This document shows, piece after piece, positions 53,740 through 64,000 of a DNA stretch of 64,000 bases. The position numbers and the translations under genes were made by a program. The notes under the pieces are model-generated. The model did not search any database and was not told the origin of the DNA. It was given only the letters and a program-made list of their open reading frames with translations. Source of the DNA: Lepiota brunneoincarnata. Its lineage: Eukaryota; Basidiomycota; Agaricomycetes; Agaricales; Agaricaceae. The stretch spans positions 1-64,000 of the forward strand of contig JAEBUN010000048.1 of NCBI GenBank assembly GCA_023014365.1, in the 5' to 3' direction. Position 1 is the stretch's first letter. Each line of letters starts with the position of its first letter.

Positions 53740-54275
53740 TATTCGCCTGTTGTACTACTGTTGGCACTGATCAACAGATCAATGGACAAATGAGGTTCAG
53801 TCAAACCTTGGTTTCGCTATTAACGTCTGTTGGATAATACCCACACCGACTCGCTGTAGAACAGTCAATTTACAAAGAGGAAAGAGAGTGCTGGGGTTTT
53901 TTGCTCTAATAATTCCTGTTCCGTCAATAGCCGAGGGTTTATATACCACCAACCCATGTTGCCCGGAACTGCAATTTTATTGAGCGCTCGGACATTTGCA
54001 ATTACACAATCACATGTGACCCAGAATGATTTGTGAGCTCTAATCTGTTCCAATTGTTATCACAAATGGGGACATGATTTGTTGCTGGTTGTTGTTGATA
54101 GGTGGGTACAGAAGCTGGCCCTGGGTCCGAAACTAATCCGGCGTATGTTGTGCACCTGACTCACTTGGCTATAGAGGTTGTTTGTGTGGCCAAGCACTTA
54201 ATTTGCTCACACGTATTCAATTTCCAGTTCATGAGAGTCTACAGGACTGAAGTTTTCGAGGCGCAGAGAAATGGA
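53740..54275. repeat. Dispersed repeat, copy 2
   Basis: It aligns with 43520-44205. It includes GGTTTATATACCACCAACCC (TATA box in minus orientation) and the ACTACTGTTGGCACTGATCA segment. Confidence 0.6.
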
Positions 54276-54990
54276 TTTATCGAAATGTATTGGACATGGA
54301 GTGCTATCCCCTTAAACTTGCCCCCACCTCTTGTTCGAAGTGATTATCTGTTTTGATGAATTATTATTCCCTGATGCTCCATGACTGTTTGTTTGTTTGG
54401 GAGGGGAGGGGCATGACGAATTTGAATATGGATCAGATGAATGTTTGTGACCCTTGGCCATGTATCCTCACCAACCTGCATCATACGCATGTATGCCCAT
54501 TGTGCAGGGAGTGTGTGGTTTAGAGTGTCACTTCTTTATTTTACATCGCCAAGGATTCTCTTTGAAGGCATCTGAGGGATGCATAATGCCACCAGTACTA
54601 ACACAGATTTTTTTAGGCTGGTGAGGTGCTCTTACCCTTTCGCCCTTTGTGGATCAAGAGAGGACCTGTCCGTTGCTGCACCAACTAGGAAAGTGTGGCA
54701 GTGACTACGATGACTCTAATTCAACCGTTCTTCCCTCCACTGCTAATGATCGTGTCCCGCCACTGATGGCTCCGTGAACCCTGTGCCCTTTACAGAAATA
54801 CGAAGAGGACTAGGCAGGGCACTCAGCAGCTTCAATTGCGTTGTTGAGCATTGAGAATAGTAACTGAGCAAGGTAAAGCAAGGAGCTAAATTAAAAAAGG
54901 ACTTGAGCAAGAGCTCTTCAAGTTATGTGCACTCCTCGGACTTTCAACTGCTGTAGTTCCTGCACCCGAGGTAACCAAGGAAACAATCTG
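54276..54990. other. Probable LTR zone of element E
   Basis: On the minus strand, pol of element E ends near 55033. It is followed by a purine-rich stretch and TGTAACAGATTG at about 54992, a possible LTR start. I cannot place the other end. No gene is seen. Confidence 0.35.
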
Positions 54991-55055
54991 TTACATATGC
55001 CCTTCAAAGGACTCCCGAACGGAGTCTTTTTATTTTTTCTTGTTAGAGAAATCAA

Positions 55056-55715
55056 TCATTGAGATATCCTTGTCGGGTTCTCCAGGCGCGTCGAGATCGT
55101 TAGGGGAGTTGACATCATCGAAATCTTGCAACTCTTCGAGGTCAGATGAAATTGGTTCGATATAGGTGTGGGAGCACGAGAAAATGGAGGAAGTGATGGA
55201 TTGGATGGAGATGGATTTGAAACAGAAGAAGGGGATAGGTTGTTAGACAAATCAGCAGGTTGGGCAATAGAAAGTAATCCTATTGAGGAATTGACGGCGA
55301 TATGAATTAATTTCTTCGAGTTAAGGGCTTTTTTGTAGGGGTCGAATCGAGATGATTTATGTGATGATTTCTGAACACCAGGATAAGCAGTAGGCTGTGA
55401 TAGGTTATTCCAGATTAATGATCGAGGCATACGCCCATAGTTTAAGAAGAATGGTGCATATCCCGTCACTTCTGACCTTGCGATGTTAATTGCAAATTCA
55501 ATTGCCAGTAATTTGATAACCCAGTTGTTTTGTTTCGGAGAAATACATTGCCGGATCATTTGGATAATAGTATGGTTCACGCGTTCTGTAGATCCATCCG
55601 ATTCGGGATGGTAAGCACTGGACATATTCAACTTAGTTCCAATTAAATCATGGAGGTGTTGCCAGAAGGTGCTCGTAAATAGACTATCTTGGTCGCTTAT
55701 AATGGATTTTGGCAA
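55056..55715 (-). pseudogene. Integrase core, C-terminal half (element E)
   Basis: Readable motifs are PKSIISDQDSLFTSTFWQHL (second Asp) and SAYHPESDGSTERVNHTI (catalytic Glu), followed by an insertion-prone tail. The first Asp (IGIDFVEPLPQSKN) and the CDSCITC part of the zinc finger are readable further upstream at about 55830-56000, between stops. The C-terminus lacks a chromodomain. It is one of two Ty3 types on the minus strand here. Confidence 0.85.
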
Positions 55716-56120
55716 CCCATGAAGTCAGTAAACTTCTCGAAATAATATCTCGGTAATGTCTTTTGCTTTATATTCCTGTTTAGTGGGAATTAAATGGATC
55801 ATCCCCATTAACCAGTCAATAACAATGGTAATGGTGTCAAAAGATCCATTCTAGTTTTTAGACTGTGGTAATGGTTCCACAAAATCAATACCTATACTCT
55901 CCCATGGGTAACTAAGCATTTTTAATGGTTCTAGTAACCCATATGGTTTTTGGTTGGCTGATTTCATTCTTCAGCATGTAATACATGAGTCACAATATGT
56001 AGACACATCTTGGGCTATGGTTTTCCACCATACATAATCCCGTAGGTAAGATAGAGTTTTTCGAGTGCCCAAATGTGCTAACATTGAGTGTGTTTCAGCT
56101 ATGATCATTTCTCGAAGTTT

Positions 56121-56745
56121 TCAGTTGTCAAAGAGTATGTCTGGAATACACAGACACTTCAAGTCTTGAAAATGAATAAACAGGGGACCTTGTTCAATGC
56201 TAAAGTTCTTGTATTCGCTAGGCTTGTTAATGATGTCTCGAAATATGTCATCATCATAGTAACAATCTCTAACAACATCTGGAATGTTTAACCCATTACT
56301 ATATTCACTTAGAGCTTTAAACAGGGTTGGATGATCAACAAAGTTAGTTTCATTTGATTTTTCTGTGTTTTCATGCATAGAAGGTAATGTTTCATCAGAT
56401 GATGGCTGAATGTGTTTCTGAGCTGGAATTTTAATTATTAATTTTTCGGAAGGTGATATGTGGCTTGCAATTTCCTTCTCCAAAGGTTGAGGTGGGATTT
56501 TGATTGTTAATTTTTTTGTATATTTGTTTGATTTGTTCTTTTCCTGGCATCTCCATTGGACAGCCAGTAATGATGCTTTAGCTTCACCATCCACCAATAT
56601 TGGCATGGTTATTAAAGAAGTTGGAACATCATGATTTATTACATCATGATATGTATATTTGCTTGGTGCTTGTACAGTCCTTGGTTTCTCATTTGAATAG
56701 ATTTGAGAGAGGGCATCTGATAGCCCATTTTCTTTTCCATGTACT
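56121..56745 (-). pseudogene. Pol linker after RNase H (element E)
   Basis: It begins HGKENGLSDALSQIYS, the usual end of RNase H, then a lysine-rich linker with KKLTIKIPPQPLEKE and KLIIKIPAQK, a repeated motif. It ends in a region preceding the integrase finger. The solo LTR separates it from the rest of RNase H at 57081. Confidence 0.75.
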
Positions 56746-57075
56746 GTTAGGGGAAGATAAGGCACCAGAACCAAGTTGATATTCAGGTGGTGATTATAAT
56801 CACCACCCAAGCTACATATATACACATAGTGGTCTGCGCACAGACTGGGTAACCGAACACAATGTAAGCTACCAGTAATAACATGCGCAAACAATAAACA
56901 AACAACTTATCAGTAATACAGCCACCTGAGGTCAGGCTTGGGGATGGGGGTGGCCGAAGGCTGAGACTGGGCTTGGGCATCAGGCATCAGCTAGGGAGGC
57001 CAAGCCCAGATGTCCAACCACAGGTCCCTAGACATACCTTGCATAAGGGGGGGCAATGCCACCAGTCCCCTTACA
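56746..57075 (-). repeat. Solo LTR in element E, KH-element family
   Basis: 330 bp, with tips TGTTAGGGGAAG and CCCCTTACA, and much of the interior alignable to the 311-bp LTRs at 38298 and 39890 (for example ACCAAGTTGATATT, GGGGATGGGGGTGGCCGAAGG). The flanks TGTAC and CATAC agree at three of five bases, as expected for an old target duplication. Confidence 0.88.
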
Positions 57076-57080
57076 CATAC

Positions 57081-57548
57081 ATAATTTATTTCAAAATCAA
57101 ATTATGATAACTTCTCCATCCAGCAAGCTTGCCTTCCAGAGAGATCTTTTTGTTTTAATAGGTTAATTAACCCTTTGTGATCTGTAAACCACCAAAAATG
57201 CATTCCCTGAAGGATATCTCAGTGCCGTAGCATAGTCTCTACTCCAGCTAACATTTCAATTTCATGTACTGGATAATTCTGCTGTGTTGGACTAAGTTTA
57301 GCAGAATAAAATGCAGCAACTTTTGCTGTTTTCCAATTTTCACTCTGACTAATAACTCCTGTAATTCCAGTGATACATCCATCAGTAATCATGTTAATTG
57401 ATAGTGCATTTGGTCCAGATTGTAATGGTTTATGGTAGTGATTTCGATGTAATTCAGTTAATTTTTTAATATCCTCAAAAGCACACTGGTGGGTGTATTC
57501 CCAATGAAATGGAACTGTATCTCCAGTTAATTCAGATGATATCCCCAT
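57081..57548 (-). pseudogene. RNase H (element E)
   Basis: The frame 57548-57219 (MGISSELTGDTVPFHWEYTH) contains INMITDGCITGITGVISQ and AAFYSAKLSPTQQNYPVHEI with the second acidic residue. It continues after a stop as FWWFTDHKGLINLLKQKDLS (third Asp) to about 57110, where it meets the solo LTR. It is degenerate. Confidence 0.8.
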
Positions 57549-57806
57549 TGGGATTTGGATCTGATTGATATCATTAGCTAAATACCTGGCAGATCCTAAG
57601 AATCCTCATAAAAGGTCATGGTTAGTTGGTACTTTCCATTGTGACAATGAATCTACTTTGTCTGGGTCCATATGGATTCCTTTGTTACTAACAATTGGAC
57701 TCAGTATCTTGAGTTCCTTTGCTAGAAAATGTAGTTTCTTTTCACTGACATAAAATTTCTCCTTTTCAAGAATATCAATGACTAGTTGTATATTTTGTAT
57801 ATGCTC

Positions 57807-58223
57807 TCACAAAGTTTGCAAGTGCACAATAATGTCATCTAAATATATCTCCAGAATATTACCAATGTATGGAGAGAATATATTTGTCATGATCATCTGA
57901 AAAGTAGCAGGGGTGTTGCAATCCCCTTGTTGCATTACGGTACTTATCATTGTTCCACTTGGGGTAGCCATAGCTGTTTGGTCAACATGCTCTGGATTAA
58001 CACACACTTGTTCATATGCATCCACTAAATATATTATAGACTTATATTTTGCATTGGCTACTCTTCTTAAAATAGCATCAATGTCAGGTAAGGAACATGT
58101 TAATTTCCAAGTATTGGCATTCTGTTCATGGAGATCAATAACAGTTTGTAATTTTAATGGTTCATTTTCTTTCCAAGGTTTCAGAATCAATAACATTGGT
58201 ACAGCATTGGGAACTGGTTTCAA
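57807..58223 (-). pseudogene. Reverse transcriptase fragment (element E)
   Basis: 138 codons from VPNAVPMLLILKPWKENEPL through QTVIDLHEQNANTWKLTCSL, AYEQVCVNPEHV and the catalytic EIYLDDIIVHLQTL. The template-grip region is present but the N-terminus is cut by the candidate LTR at 58244. The thumb continues with stops to 57560. Confidence 0.85.
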
Positions 58224-58243
58224 TTTCCAATGTCCACTTCTGA

Positions 58244-58578
58244 TGTTATTATCCTTGCTCCTTCTGTATCCAAAGATAACTGAAGAAGGCCTTCAATCAC
58301 TCTACAAGATGTCTGAGATGGTTGGCCTTGCAGAGCTTAGTGGATTGCACTCAATGAGATAACAAGGGAATATGCCAAGTTAAGGCAGATAGAAGTTAAT
58401 GACTCCTGTTAACAAGATTAAAGCTTAGGGCTTTAATCTCTACTTGCACAAGCCTTTATATACCTATGAGATACCATATACTCATTATAGGTTATTGGGC
58501 TATTCTACTTGTCCTGTGCAGCCTTGACCATGATGCACATCCTAGCTAATGGTGTCCTACTGCTATTCTTATCTTACA
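58244..58578. repeat. Candidate solo LTR within element E
   Basis: The tips TGTTATTATCC and TATCTTACA are partly inverted, and a TATATA box lies near 58457. It separates RT from gag-like sequence. No clear target duplication (TCTGA against ATGAG), so this is tentative. Confidence 0.35.
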
Positions 58579-59177
58579 ATGAGTCATTGTCCTTGCTCTC
58601 CATTCTACTGTTGTGTGATGTTCCATCGCTTTCTTTTGACTCATAATTCTCTTCTCCCAATCCTATCTCCATGGATCCTTCTTCATTCTTGCTCTCCATT
58701 CTCTTGGTGCTTCCATCTGTGTCAGAGATTGGGTCAGTCAATCCATAGCTATCTCCTTCATCCTCAGGGTATTCCAGAATATCCTCCAAGGTTACCTCCA
58801 TTCCTGTGTCTCTTGCCAGGTCCTGCATGGTGTTATAGTATTCCCCTTCTTCATCTTCATATTCCTGTGCTTATAGCTGGTCTGTGGTCTCTTGAACCCA
58901 TCTTGTAAAGTTGAATACCTGTTCCAGCTCCTTTCTGTCTGGACTGTTCTTAACATCTGATATAAGAATCACATTTAATATTCCATTGGTCTTCTAAAGC
59001 TTCTGGACACTTAGAAGGATGCCAATTATATCGTTTATTGACATCAATTAGTGGGATGTCATGATTTATCTCTTGTAATGGTGGTAAAGGTGTTTCTTTG
59101 GCATCTTTACATATCTTTTTGAAATATTGAACTATTTGTTGTTGAGCTCCATTTAGATGATCTTCATACAAAATCAC
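58574..59177 (-). pseudogene. Acidic gag-like remnants (element E)
   Basis: Two open pieces, 59177-58950 and 58828-58574. The first reads NGAQQQIVQYFKKICKDAKE, then PLIDVNKRYNWHPSKCPEAL. The second is highly acidic (DILEYPEDEGDSYG). Their position upstream of RT suggests the pre-RT part of element E, but no zinc knuckle or protease motif is visible. Assignment is uncertain. Confidence 0.4.
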
Positions 59178-59223
59178 TGCACATGAATCAATTTTAGTTG
59201 TCTGGGAGCCTTGAATTGGTTGG

Positions 59224-59509
59224 TGTTATCTGGGTAAGGGATCATCACTTAGTGGCAATACCTCTTACCCTCTACAGGCATCTATACAGACTTATTCCTG
59301 GAGGTATTCAGAGGTTGACTTGTGAATGCAAACACTTAGCAATCATTTGGGAGAGCAAAGGTAAGTGTATAGAATGGACTACACTGTACTGGAGTATGTA
59401 GGTAATTCTACTGTGTTTATATATGTATTTACAGTGGCTGTGCTACTGCTATATTTGGTAAGTTCTGGATCATTGGGGATTGTTCTATTCTAGGAATGTT
59501 CTGATAACA
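59224..59509 (-). repeat. 3' LTR of element F
   Basis: 286 bp, starting TGTTATCAGAACATTCC and ending CCCAGATAACA on the minus strand. The bases before it (GGACCTAA) match those before the 3' LTR of element D. Confidence 0.85.
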
Positions 59510-59542
59510 TTAGGTCCTTCTTACAAGTTGTCTCCATACAAC

Positions 59543-61212
59543 TCAGCATTCTCCAAAGATATTGTGGTAGGCATCATCATTGTAGGCAAACGCTTGAGGT
59601 TCTTCTTCATTTGTAGGGGAGGAAGGCATAGATTTGTTTTCTTTGGGTAAAGGTGCTAAATATTCAAGGTCATCATTATAGATAATATTGGTCAGGTAAT
59701 CCTGATTGTCAGGTGATGGGGAAGAGGATCTTGAGAGAGGAGAGTTAAGGGGGTTGGTCAGGAGTGGAGGAGTGAGTAGACCCTTGTTTGAGTAGGTGTT
59801 GATATTGTAGTTGGATGTTGTCATATTGCTCCCATTGCAAATCTCATTGACTAGGAAAATCATTTCCTGGGTGTTGTTGTCAGTATAATTGGTCTTGATG
59901 TAATGCATCCTCATAAGCTATTTGGGTGGCTTCTTCTTCACTCATATTACATAAGTCTTGCCAATGGGTTCGTTGCATACATGTTAGATTTGGCAACTGG
60001 GTCATAGTAGGAGAGAGGGGTGTCTGGTCAAGTGTTGATCTATCAAGGTTGATAATTTGGATTAAGGCATGGGTAAGGGCATCATAGGACTCAATATTGA
60101 GGACATTCATTTTGTTTGTGTCAGGGTTGGTAGGTCTTGCAGAATGGGCATTGGTATTTAAGGCAGTTGCATGAGTAATGTCCTGGGGCAGTTCTGTGGC
60201 ATTCAAGGCATTCAAATTGGGGGCAGTCCATTGGCCAGTAGCCAACCATTCTGCATTGACAACAGTATGCATTGGTGGGGGTGATGGAGTTGGTTGGTGG
60301 GTGAAGGGGTGTAGGGGAGTTTTGAAGTCTTCAATGTGTAATGATGGGGGTTGTGGTGGGGTTGACAGGGTAGAAAGGGTTGTTCATATCATTTTGAGAA
60401 CCAGGTTTGGGGTTTTGGTGATGATGAGTGGTAGGTTGGGTTTCATTTGTGGAGGGATCATTAATGGGGGTGGAGATTCAGTTGGTGTTGGGGATGGTGT
60501 TGGAGATGGAGTGAATTTGTACTGTAGAATCACTGGGCAGTCAATTTTGGGTCATTCCTGGGTGGAGGGATAAGTATGCTGATAGACCAAGCATAATCTT
60601 TGGTCTCATTTGTAATTGTTGTTTGAGTGAGGTTTTGCAGGCCTGTTGGGCCTTGAGTATTTCAGTGAGAGACATAACATATTGTACATGGTTGGCATAA
60701 GTTCACCAGATTGGTTGGTATTCTCTATGAAGGAGAGTGTTCTAAAATTGATGTGAAGTGGGTTCAGTGGCTGCAATTCTTTTGATATTATTTGTGTCAA
60801 TTTGAGGGGATCTGTGTAATCAAAAATGTATTGCAGGGGGACTGTGTCTTTGAGCTTGGGTGAAGGCAGGTACATAAGGGGTGTTTGCAGTGGTGGGCTG
60901 AGGAGGTGGGGACAGTAAGGCAGTAGGTGGAAATGAGCTCAATTTTCCTTTGATAAATTTGATAGATGAGTCTGAGGGTAACAGGGAGCAGGAGTGATGA
61001 TTTGATCCATGGGAGGAGGTGTAATCAGGGATGTAAGCAAGAGCAGCTTGGGGGTGAATATTGGTGTTGGTTTGATTCATGTTTTTAATGTATGCTGTCT
61101 GAGGCTTCTTCTGGGCATAGGGTTTGCTGTGGTGATTGGGAGGCCATGTGTTTCTTGGTAGGTATTTAAGTCTTCCAAGGCATGGGGTATCAGGTTGTCT
61201 TCTGGGATCCAT
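59543..61212 (-). pseudogene. Downstream ORF region of element F
   Basis: Counterpart of the zinc-knuckle ORF of element D. Pieces are 61212-60820 (pol end and proline-rich start), 60875-60606 (DPLKLTQIISKELQPLNPLH; SGELMPTMYNMLCLSLK, matching D's IPTTYDRLRLSL), 60272-59880 and 59914-59543 (acidic end, YNDDLEYLAPLPKEN). The Cys/His array is only weakly readable near 60200-60300 on another frame. Heavily shifted. Confidence 0.55.
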
Positions 61213-61560
61213 TCGTTCTCATCATGGCCAAAGCCTTTCCATTTCATGTAGTATTGATTTTTCCCATGTCATCAGTGGTGATTGATGATTGATTCAATTT
61301 CATATTGTTCTTCATCATTGATGATATCAGGTGGTGGTGGTAGTGGAGTTTTTCCATAAATCTTGTTTTCATGTAGTGGAGTTAGAAGAATGGCATGGAA
61401 CACAGGGTGTATCTTCCATGTTTTGGGTATTTTTAGTTTGCATGTGAGTGGTGATAGGATTTGCTTGATTGGAAAGGGGCCTAGTCATTTTGGCATTATC
61501 TTCTTTGATGGGAATGCTGCCTTTATATTCTTGGCTTCCAACCATACTTGTTATTCTAGG
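61213..61560 (-). pseudogene. Integrase C-terminus and chromodomain (element F)
   Basis: After the solo LTR the minus strand reads QVWLEAKNIKAAFPSKKIMP, LGPFPIKQILSPLTCKLKIP, and DEEQYEIESIINHH followed by YYMKWKGFGHDENEWIPEDN. The chromodomain aromatic residues are kept. Stops interrupt twice. Confidence 0.8.
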
Positions 61561-61565
61561 GCAAA
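61561..61565. repeat. Target-site duplication of solo LTR, left
   Basis: GCAAA, repeated at 62019-62023. Removing the LTR and one copy restores the pol sequence. Confidence 0.9.
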
Positions 61566-62018
61566 TGTAAGGGGACAATCCACAAACACCCCTAAGCCTC
61601 CCAGCACACTGTACATCCCCCCTTTCAAACGCTTACACCCCAAACATAACCAGAATGCATCAGAGGTCCCCTCACTGCCCAGTTAAACCCCTCTCTTCAC
61701 CCTCCTTAACCCTCACCTGCTTCCTCCCATTTCCCATAGACTTCAGACTGTTATCTTCACTCCCCACACTCATTTTAATCACACCTGGCCTTGTGCAACA
61801 CCCAGACACCACAGTCAAGCCTCATTCAATTTATATTGATTATATAAGTCAAGTATATACATAGTTTTCACCTGCAGGGGTTCCCTCATCCTATTCTCTT
61901 AGGATTTCCCTGCAGGTATGGACTCCCTACTTAGCTCACAGATTAATAATACTTAGGATTTCCCTGCAGTGACGTTTTGGCTCCCCGAGTTGTCCGAACC
62001 CTCCAGGTTGCCCTAACA
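61566..62018 (-). repeat. Solo LTR in element F
   Basis: 453 bp with tips TGTTAGGGC and GTCCCCTTACA on the minus strand and a perfect GCAAA duplication. The tips match those of the KH element LTR (311 bp), but the interior is unrelated. It holds two copies of TAGGATTTCCCTGCAG (61901-61970 area). Confidence 0.9.
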
Positions 62019-62023
62019 GCAAA

Positions 62024-62779
62024 GGGCTTGAAATTGGAGGTCCTTCTTTTGGTCATTGTTTCAGAAGCTAATTGGTGGGCAGCTTGTGCTTCTTTTCTGG
62101 CATTATCTACATTTTGGAGTCATTCATTGACAGAAGGGAAGTTGGTGTTTTCTATGATTCCGGGAATAGGTGGGGGATTGTATCCCATGGTTAGTTGAAA
62201 TGGGGATTGATTCCTTGTAGCATGTGTCTTCAAGTTGTGTGCAAATTCAGCCATTGGTAGTGTTTTGGACCATGAAGTTGGATTTTTGGTGCAATAGATA
62301 AAGAGATAGATTTTGATTTCTTGATTGAATCATTCAGTTGATCCATCTGTTTGAGGGTGATAAGTGGTAGAGAACACTTGTTGAATGTTGAGTCTATCCA
62401 TGAAGTTCTGCATGGATTTTGCTGTGAATTGAGGGTCTTTATCAGAGATGATTTTGTCTGGGAGTCCAGGTCTAGTGAAGATTTTATTGATAAGGATTCT
62501 TGCAATGTCATTGGCTGTTGCAGTATCTGAAGTTGGAGTAAAAACTACCCCCTTCATAAGGCCATGGTCCACCACAGACAAAATGGCATTATGGCCATAA
62601 GATGGTGGTAATGACATAATTAGATCCCAGGATATCTGGGTGAAAGGTTGGAGGGAGTTCAAGTGGGATATGGGTTGAAGGGGTGGGATTTTGGGTTGTC
62701 TGATGATCTTGTATTGCTGGCAAGTAGGGCAGCCTTTGACATAGTTCTTGATGAATGTGGCCATACCAGGCCAATACAC
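62024..62779 (-). pseudogene. Integrase finger and core (element F)
   Basis: The open part 62779-62330 reads MYWPGMATFIKNYVKGCPTC (end of the zinc finger), QISWDLIMSLPPSYGHNAIL (first Asp), KIISDKDPQFTAKS (second Asp) and HPQTDGSTE (catalytic Glu), then a stop. Beyond it, AEFAHNLKTHATRNQSPFQL and GYNPPPIPGIIENTNFPSV continue to the solo LTR. It matches element D closely. Confidence 0.85.
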
Positions 62780-62869
62780 TTCTTTCCGTGCTAGTCAGTA
62801 TGTTTCCTGCTTGCCAGGGTGGCCTCATGATGGATGGTTGTGGTACCAAGTTATGATGTCTTGTCAGAG

Positions 62870-63715
62870 TTAGAGATCTTCTGGTATGACAACTCTACTT
62901 TGGTAAGTGAGTAAAGGATCATGTGCTGTGTGTATCATTCCATAATTGCTATTGGTGGATTTGGGAAGAGAGTCTTTCAAGGTCTGGAGTGTTTTGGATA
63001 AGGTGGGGTCAAATTTGGGGGATGTATTGATTTGTTTCTGGAGTTCAATATTGATTGTGTTCAAGAATAGTTTATCTGGTAGCACTATTGTCAGGTTGAC
63101 AGAGTTTGTGAATAGTTTGTTAAGTAGCATTGTAACATCTTCATTGTCATTATCTTCTTCAGGTATGTGGTCTGGGTGGCATGAAAGTGCATTGGGTGCC
63201 AGTATTCTGGTTCCAGGCACATGTTCAAGTTTAAAATTGAATTGTGAGAGAATTTGCACCCATCTGGCTTGTCATTGGTTCAATTTCTGGGGTTTTCTCC
63301 AGTATGTCAAGTTCCGGTGGTCAGTTTTGATGATTGCAGTATGTAGCGGTCCTTCAAGGTAATGGCACCATTCTTCAAGGGCCCAAATTATCACTAGTAG
63401 TTCTTGGTCATAGACATTGTAATTTTGTTCAGCAGGGTTGAATGTTTTTGATATGAAGGTGACTGGTTTTTGGTTTGCATTTATGTCGTTTGGTATAGGA
63501 CTCCTCCTGAAGTGTATTTGGAAGCATCTGATTTAATTTTGAAGGGTTGATTTTGGTCTGGCATTAGAAATACCAGTTCTTTTGTAAAGGCTTCCTTGAG
63601 GGTATTAAATGATTCTTGTGTCTTGTTTGTCCATTGGAATTTCTTGTTCTTCATGAGAAGGTTATTAAGGGGTTTGGTGTGATCTGAGTAATGTTGGATA
63701 AATTTTCAGTAGAAG
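62870..63715 (-). pseudogene. RNase H and linker (element F)
   Basis: The frame 63259-62870 carries FNFKLEHVPGTRILAPNALS and the acidic PEEDNDNEDVTMLL linker, as in element D. Upstream, SDASKYTSGGVLYQ (first acidic residue) is readable near 63500 amid several stops. Confidence 0.8.
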
Positions 63716-64000
63716 TTGCAGAAACCTATGAATTTTTGTATATCACATATGCATTTTGGAATTGGCCATTCTTGGATTCCTTTGAGTTTGCCCAGGTCCA
63801 TCTTGATTTCTTCAGGTGATATGATCATTCCCAGGTATTCAAGTTGTTTTTTGTTGAACTTGCATTTCTTGGTTTTGAGATACAGGTCATGTTCCTTGAG
63901 TCATTGTAAGACTTGTTCCATTAACTGGTTGAGTTGCTCTTCTGTTTTTGCATAGATTAGAATGTCATCCATATAGATAATTACTTCTCCTTTCTCCAGA
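63716..64000 (-). pseudogene. Reverse transcriptase, C-terminal part (element F)
   Basis: At the window edge the minus strand reads SGEKGEVIIYMDDILIYAKT (catalytic YMDD), then QLEYLGMIISPEEIKMDLGK and CDIQKFIGFCNFY with a few stops. The fingers, protease and gag lie beyond the window. Confidence 0.85.

Larger units (their letters stand above)
54993..59223 (-). mobile_element. Element E: degenerate Ty3/gypsy retrotransposon
   Basis: Minus-strand order: gag-like pieces (59177-58574), RT (58223-57807), RNase H (57548-57090), integrase (56100-55056). A solo LTR at 56746-57075 splits the region between RNase H and integrase, and a possible second one lies at 58244-58578. Frameshifts and stops are common. 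Element F's LTR abuts it at 59223. Confidence 0.8.
59224..64000 (-). mobile_element. Element F: degenerate chromovirus, cut by window end
   Basis: A relative of element D in minus orientation. It has a 3' LTR (59224-59509), a downstream ORF region, integrase with chromodomain, RNase H and RT up to the YMDD box at the window edge. It is broken by a solo LTR at 61566-62018 and by many stops and shifts. Confidence 0.88.

Noticed and set aside
54276..54990. 3' LTR of element E with defined ends
   Set aside because: A start near 54992 is plausible but no end, second LTR or target duplication could be found.

Overview
The window looks like a transposon-filled stretch of a basidiomycete (Agaricomycetes-type) nuclear genome. 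The evidence is short spliceosomal introns of about 50-110 nt (GTRNGT donors, CTRAC-like branch sites, YAG acceptors), fungal Zn2Cys6 and zinc-knuckle proteins, chromodomain Ty3 elements and a Tc1-type transposon. Rhizoctonia-like fungi are one possible source, but the sequence does not settle this. I recognise no rRNA or tRNA gene and no prokaryotic feature.

Positions 1-37405 hold three copies (A, B, C) of one Ty3/gypsy family, called family 1 here. They are nested with other elements. Copy A (+, cut by the window start) ends in a 1.26 kb LTR at 10384, which abuts the broken end of copy B (-, 10385-28822). Copy B is split by a complete chromovirus, element D (11514-19686, 5-bp duplication TGGGG). 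Copy B's 5' LTR abuts copy C (+, 28823-37405), which begins inside pol. Copy C's 3' LTR carries a Tc1-type transposon (34602-36207). The family has four unusual traits. Two spliced genes lie antisense between pol and the 3' LTR, and one encodes a textbook Zn2Cys6 cluster. A G-GGT-TTC slippery site sits on the gag stop codon. The palindrome TAAGCTTA is hugely over-represented. A perfect 2.3 kb inverted repeat links copies B and C.

Positions 37406-42000 hold a truncated chromovirus gag, then a young gag-only LTR element with a KH domain (38298-40200, duplication CCAAC), then AT-rich repeats and a possible copia-type LTR.

Positions 42000-55000 are the most host-like part. They contain an intact two-exon nucleotidyltransferase-fold gene (47954-48780), two related secreted NucA/NucB-like nuclease genes (46825-47855 and 51350-52411), a cysteine-cluster gene (49074-49937), small coiled-coil or basic ORFs, a 145-bp inverted repeat and a dispersed repeat.

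Positions 55000-64000 hold two degenerate Ty3 elements on the minus strand. E (about 55000-59223) and F (from 59224, chromovirus, cut by the window end) are each broken by solo LTRs. Most retroelement ORFs carry stops of the CGA-to-TGA, CAG-to-TAG or TGG-to-TGA/TAG kind, so the elements look old and damaged. The KH element and the B/C inverted repeat look recent.
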